NCBI GenBank assembly: GCA_017428055.1
Contig: JAFRRN010000014.1
Coordinates: 1-64,000, forward strand
DNA: 64,000 bases
DNA from: Prevotella sp.
GTDB lineage: Bacteria > Bacteroidota > Bacteroidia > Bacteroidales > Bacteroidaceae
Reading direction: 5' to 3'
Both the position numbers and the translations under genes were made by a program. This document shows, piece by piece, positions 60,762 through 64,000 of this stretch (the stretch's first letter is position 1; each line of letters starts with the position of its first letter). The notes beneath the pieces are model-generated. The model did no database searches and had not been told where the DNA came from. It saw only the letters and a list, made by a program, of their open reading frames with translations.

Positions 60762-63110
60762 TTATCGGAATAACTCTTTCGTGACTTTTTTCTTATTGTC
60801 GCTTGTCTTCACCACCTTGATAAACATGCCTTGGCTGGGCTGGTTGATACGCATTCCTTGCAGGTTGTAGTACTCAGTTGAGATGACCTTGCCACTCTCT
60901 ATCTCACGAACGCCTGAAGTAGTTGAGGTGATGAGGCCTGAGACGACCACATTTCCCAATGCCATCTCTTTGCCGGCATTCATATTGTAGATGTATATGA
61001 GAAGTTGGCTGGCTCCCGTGGTCGCTGCCACATTGTCCAACTCTTTGCTGTAATCGGTGTACCAACCTTTATCCTCTTTGTTGCGGTTGGGTTCGAGCCC
61101 CGACTCAATGGTGGCTGTGCCGTTGCTGTTCACCCAGTTCACGTCTGCCACTCCCGAATCTGTTCCTATACGAGAAATGAGAAAGGCGACGTTGGTCGGC
61201 ATGAACTTGTACTCATCTCCTGTGTCAATAGTGAACGTTACCGCATTTGAGGCGGCGACATTTTGTTTCTCAGTGGACTTAAAAGGTGTCATCGTCTTTC
61301 CATTGATGGCTCTTGGCGCACCCGAAACGAGATTGCTGCCGAGGGTCATGTTGGCAGCCTTGATGTATTTGGCAATGCTTCCGTCGGGAACACCTGCCAC
61401 GCTGCTTGTCGAGGATATATCGGAAGACAGTTCCCACGTGATGTTTCCCGTTGCCTCAATGTCTTGCTCGTTGGGCTTGTCGATGATTGCCACATCGGGA
61501 TTGACGGCGGCAACAGGGATTCCATTGGTCGTCGTATAGGCAGGATAATAGTCCTTCACCGCCCCTTCTGCATCACTATTTCCCTTGAGCATGATGTCTT
61601 GGACGAGGCTATTGCAATACACCTCGATATTGGTGTAATAGCCAGCGGGGTCGATGGTGTACAAGAGAGCATCGCTGGGGTTGGTGGGGTCGAGGTCATT
61701 CTCCAACTCCCAAGCGTCGGCAATGCCGTCTTTATCCATGTCAAAAGTCGATGCGCGTTGTCCCGTTCCAAAGTTCGATTCAGTATAGCCATTCACATCC
61801 GACACCTTGTCGATGCGCCCAGGCTTGCCCGTCACCGACCCCGTGTAGAGTGCCGTGGCATTCTCCGTCTCATAAACATAGCGTGAGTCAACATCATCGG
61901 GAATCAGCGACGCTCCCGCATACCCCAGCACCTTCTCGTAAGCCACCAAGGCGGAATGGGTGGTGACATCGCCCGTTGGGGCTGGCTGTGTCAGTTTGAT
62001 AGGTACACAATCCCTTCCAGCCGAATTCGTGTAATAGGTAGCAGTGTCGCCATAGTAATGGTTGGGGTCACTACTGCATCGTTGGCCATTGATGGAATAA
62101 GTGCCACTGTCGTATGACATATACGACCACCCTGCGTCGGCAACGTCATCTATCTGGTTGCCACTGAGGAAATAACGGCTCGTCATCGTCCAATAAATAG
62201 GATAACCCTCCGCATTACCACTCGCGCCCACGGTGACGGTCGTCAGCCGATTGGTCGTAGTGGCAGGCCCACTCTTGAAATAATTGTTCACCATATTAAT
62301 ATATCCACCGCCAGGACCGCCATAGCAGCCGTTACCACAGTTGTAGACAACGCAATTGCGGAAGTCCACATTTTCCGCTTGCACGGCATTCTGCCATTGG
62401 TATTCGCTATATTTGGTGTTGCTGGTGAATCCCTCCCAGTTGTACCGTGCGCCATTGAAACGTGGGGAACGGTTGTTGACATGGAGGATAAGGTTATGGT
62501 GGAACGAGGCGAGCTTACCGCCCCAGATGCCTCCATAGCCATGTGCGCCCTTGCCGTGTCCGGCATTGTTGAGGCTCTCTCCTATGGTACACCACTGCAT
62601 GGTGAAGTTATTGTTGTCATAGAACGATGCCACCTCGTCAATCGACCACGACAACGAGCAGTGGTCAAGCATCAGGTTGGTGAGATGACGGGCGGTACTT
62701 GCGTCCGCGCCATCATTGACATCCTTCTCTTGTCCACGTCTTATACGGATGAAACGCATGATGATGTTGTTCCCATTGGGGTTCACGGTGTAATACCGCA
62801 GCGTGATGCCGGGCGAGGGAGCGGTCTGTCCCTCTATCGTGGTGTTGGCACCGATGTTCACGTTACTACGCAAGGCAATCACGCCCCCCACGTCGAAGAC
62901 GACAATTTTCTTGTCGGAGCCGCTCACGGCCTGTCTGAACGACCCCGTCCCGGAGTCGTTGAGATTAGTTACATGCACTATCTTACCACCTCGTCCTCCC
63001 GTGACATAACGTCCATGACCTTCCGCTCCGGGGAAGGCGGGTGCCTGTGCGAACATCGCCATTGTCATGGTCATGGCGACCCAAATAGATAGAATTCTTC
63101 TGATAATCAT
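60762..63110 (-). CDS. Secreted pectate lyase-like polysaccharide lyase
   Basis: A 782-residue exported protein. Signal peptide about 1-23, then PAFPGAEGHGRYVTGGRGGK, the start of PL1-type pectate lyases, and a right-handed beta-helix (FDVGGVIALRSNVNIGANTT, IRIRRGQEKDV, LMLDHCSLSWSIDE, HNLILHVNNRSPRFNG). The C-terminal third adds beta-sandwich domains (about 530-730) and a sorting tag (EYYNLQGMRINQPSQGMFIK). I start at 63110 (MIIRRILS), since the longer frame to 63185 puts a second hydrophobic stretch ahead of the signal. Family assignment within pectate lyases is by sequence look only. Confidence 0.87.
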   Translation of the reverse strand: MIIRRILSIWVAMTMTMAMFAQAPAFPGAEGHGRYVTGGRGGKIVHVTNLNDSGTGSFRQAVSGSDKKIVVFDVGGVIALRSNVNIGANTTIEGQTAPSPGITLRYYTVNPNGNNIIMRFIRIRRGQEKDVNDGADASTARHLTNLMLDHCSLSWSIDEVASFYDNNNFTMQWCTIGESLNNAGHGKGAHGYGGIWGGKLASFHHNLILHVNNRSPRFNGARYNWEGFTSNTKYSEYQWQNAVQAENVDFRNCVVYNCGNGCYGGPGGGYINMVNNYFKSGPATTTNRLTTVTVGASGNAEGYPIYWTMTSRYFLSGNQIDDVADAGWSYMSYDSGTYSINGQRCSSDPNHYYGDTATYYTNSAGRDCVPIKLTQPAPTGDVTTHSALVAYEKVLGYAGASLIPDDVDSRYVYETENATALYTGSVTGKPGRIDKVSDVNGYTESNFGTGQRASTFDMDKDGIADAWELENDLDPTNPSDALLYTIDPAGYYTNIEVYCNSLVQDIMLKGNSDAEGAVKDYYPAYTTTNGIPVAAVNPDVAIIDKPNEQDIEATGNITWELSSDISSTSSVAGVPDGSIAKYIKAANMTLGSNLVSGAPRAINGKTMTPFKSTEKQNVAASNAVTFTIDTGDEYKFMPTNVAFLISRIGTDSGVADVNWVNSNGTATIESGLEPNRNKEDKGWYTDYSKELDNVAATTGASQLLIYIYNMNAGKEMALGNVVVSGLITSTTSGVREIESGKVISTEYYNLQGMRINQPSQGMFIKVVKTSDNKKKVTKELFR

Positions 63111-63148
63111 AGTTTGTTTTTTATAAAGTAAATAGACACTTGGTAAAA

Positions 63149-63200
63149 GATGAGAGATGAAAACGAAAAGCCAATGTGTTTTCATTCATCATCTCTCATC
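63149..63200. terminator. Hairpin between the FMN-binding protein and PL1 genes
   Basis: GATGAGAGATGAAAAC (63149-63164) pairs with GTTTTCAT (63178-63185) and, after a short bulge, CTCTCATC (63193-63200). On the minus strand it comes 10 nt after the FMN-binding gene stop, so it probably attenuates read-through into PL1. Confidence 0.6.
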
Positions 63201-63209
63201 CCTCGTCCC

Positions 63210-63608
63210 TCATTTCTTGCTATTCTTGTTATAGTATTCCACGCCGATCTGCACGTTCTTGATAAGTGCGTCTGACGACATCGTGGCTCCCGTCACACCG
63301 TCCACCTTCATCTTGGCAACCTTATTGACGGGCTTTCCCTCATATTTCTTCAACAACGCCTTGGCGAGTTGGAAGTATTTGGGAGTCTCTTGGTTGCGGA
63401 TGGGTGTCACCTTCACCACTTTCTTGTTCTCGATGAAAATCTTTACGGGCGTGGGACTCTGGTAGCCAATGACATCCTTTGTCAGGAGCGTCGTGTTCAC
63501 TATCGTCGTGTTGCCCTCCTTGGTGATGATTTCATCACCCGTAACGGCACTTGTCAATAACAAAAGCAAGGCAAGGCTTGCTAAAGTTTTTATCGTCTTC
63601 TTCATCAT
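63210..63608 (-). CDS. Exported FMN-binding domain protein
   Basis: A 132-residue exported protein with signal peptide about 1-23 and one FMN-binding domain of the NqrC/RnfG type. The flavinylation motif is D-G-V-T106-G-A-T109 followed by MSSDA; Thr109 would carry covalently attached FMN added by an ApbE-type flavin transferase. The rest (VKIFIENKKVVKVTPI, YFQLAKALLKKYEGKP) fits the fold. It is an isolated small flavoprotein with no Nqr/Rnf neighbour, so it may pass electrons across the periplasm to another partner. It starts 12 nt after the ddh stop and is probably co-transcribed with ddh. Confidence 0.88.
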   Translation of the reverse strand: MMKKTIKTLASLALLLLLTSAVTGDEIITKEGNTTIVNTTLLTKDVIGYQSPTPVKIFIENKKVVKVTPIRNQETPKYFQLAKALLKKYEGKPVNKVAKMKVDGVTGATMSSDALIKNVQIGVEYYNKNSKK

Positions 63609-63620
63609 TTTTTCATCTGT

Positions 63621-64000
63621 TTATACCAAATGACCAATCAATTCCTCACGGTCGCCAGCGAGCATGTCGATGACGGGAATCTCTATCATCGTGTAACAAC
63701 CAGGCTGCTGTTTCATGGAAGCGCGGGCTACATTCACCAGCACCTGTCCCGTCAGGGCGGGGTTGTTGATGCTCATGTTGAACTCTAAGCGTTGATTTTG
63801 CGTCTTGCCGCTCACACCCTTGCGCACCAGGTTCACGCCATGACCCATGTCACGCACGTCATCCACGGAGGCTACGGCGAAGACGTGGGTCTCGTCGTTG
63901 GCGAAATAGGGGTCTGCCTTGATGTCTGCCGTCACGTCTTCCAATTTCACACCGTCTTCCAGTTCCACATACACCATGCGGCGATGGATGCCCTCGCCCA
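63621..64000 (-). CDS. ddh: meso-Diaminopimelate dehydrogenase, C-terminal part
   Basis: About 125 residues of the C-terminus of diaminopimelate dehydrogenase; the reading frame stays open to the right edge, where the N-terminal Rossmann part is missing. The end contains MNISINNPALTG-like and VLVNVARASMKQQPGCYTMI, then EIPVIDMLAGDREELIGHLV, which is characteristic of this enzyme in Bacteroidales. It reversibly aminates L-2-amino-6-oxopimelate with NADPH and ammonia, giving meso-DAP in one step for lysine and peptidoglycan. Internal Met residues are not the real start. Confidence 0.85.
   Translation of the reverse strand, partial: GEGIHRRMVYVELEDGVKLEDVTADIKADPYFANDETHVFAVASVDDVRDMGHGVNLVRKGVSGKTQNQRLEFNMSINNPALTGQVLVNVARASMKQQPGCYTMIEIPVIDMLAGDREELIGHLV

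Overview
The window looks like a chromosomal segment of a member of the Bacteroidales, most probably Prevotella or a close relative. Four things point there. Promoters match the Bacteroidetes consensus (TTTG, then 19-21 nt, then TAnnTTTG) and Shine-Dalgarno sequences are weak. Many enzymes are secreted glycan- or protein-degrading proteins carrying a C-terminal YYDLQGR-type tag like type IX secretion signals. There is a meso-diaminopimelate dehydrogenase and a dockerin/cohesin-like CotH locus. I see no rRNA, tRNA, CRISPR array, phage or insertion sequence; the window reads as core chromosome with intergenic repeat elements.

Layout: 0.4-2.4 kb holds an AraC regulator, an unrecognised small protein and a DUF4160/DUF2442 pair, all on the minus strand. 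2.7-6.2 kb is a plus-strand iron/redox cluster: ferritin-like protein, tiny winged-helix protein, atypical rubredoxin, radical SAM/SPASM-like enzyme, flavodoxin, and a metallo-beta-lactamase-fold protein fused to rubredoxin. 6.3-12 kb has two transcription units, each beginning with a terminator hairpin placed 8 nt before a -7 box: acetyltransferase plus alpha/beta-hydrolase lipoprotein, then a GH2 enzyme plus an unclassified secreted protein. valS (12.4-15.2 kb) is driven by a duplicated promoter and converges on lacI-GH2-rarA (15.2-20 kb).

20.3-31.2 kb is minus-strand: a C10 cysteine protease, then a probable operon of a giant alpha-2-macroglobulin-like protein, a DUF1573 protein and ispH. 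31.2-31.9 kb is a structured non-coding stretch. 31.9-43.1 kb is plus-strand: a bcp-type peroxidase, then a double-CotH protein with dockerin-like tail, a cohesin-like/dockerin-like protein, a second cohesin-like protein and a 61-residue peptide, followed by ADP-forming acyl-CoA synthetase and cellobiose phosphorylase (GH94).

43.2-56.3 kb holds rfbC and a nitrogen-assimilation divergon. The leftward arm is PII, amtB, an outer-membrane beta-barrel, a PurF-type amidotransferase and asnB; the rightward arm is gltB-gltD. Together they would import ammonium, sense nitrogen status and move nitrogen into glutamate, asparagine and purines. 56.3-64 kb is a minus-strand plant-polysaccharide group (GH30, GH3, PL1) with a covalent-FMN-type protein and the 3' part of ddh, which runs off the right edge. 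No susC/susD pair is present, so the carbohydrate enzymes are either outside a classical PUL or a PUL continues beyond the window.

The most unusual items are the CotH/cohesin-like/dockerin-like operon with its small acidic peptide, the alpha-2-macroglobulin with an internal SusC-like NEVVVVGYG motif and no visible thioester, the rubredoxin with a C-x-C knuckle, and the terminator-plus-promoter composite elements.
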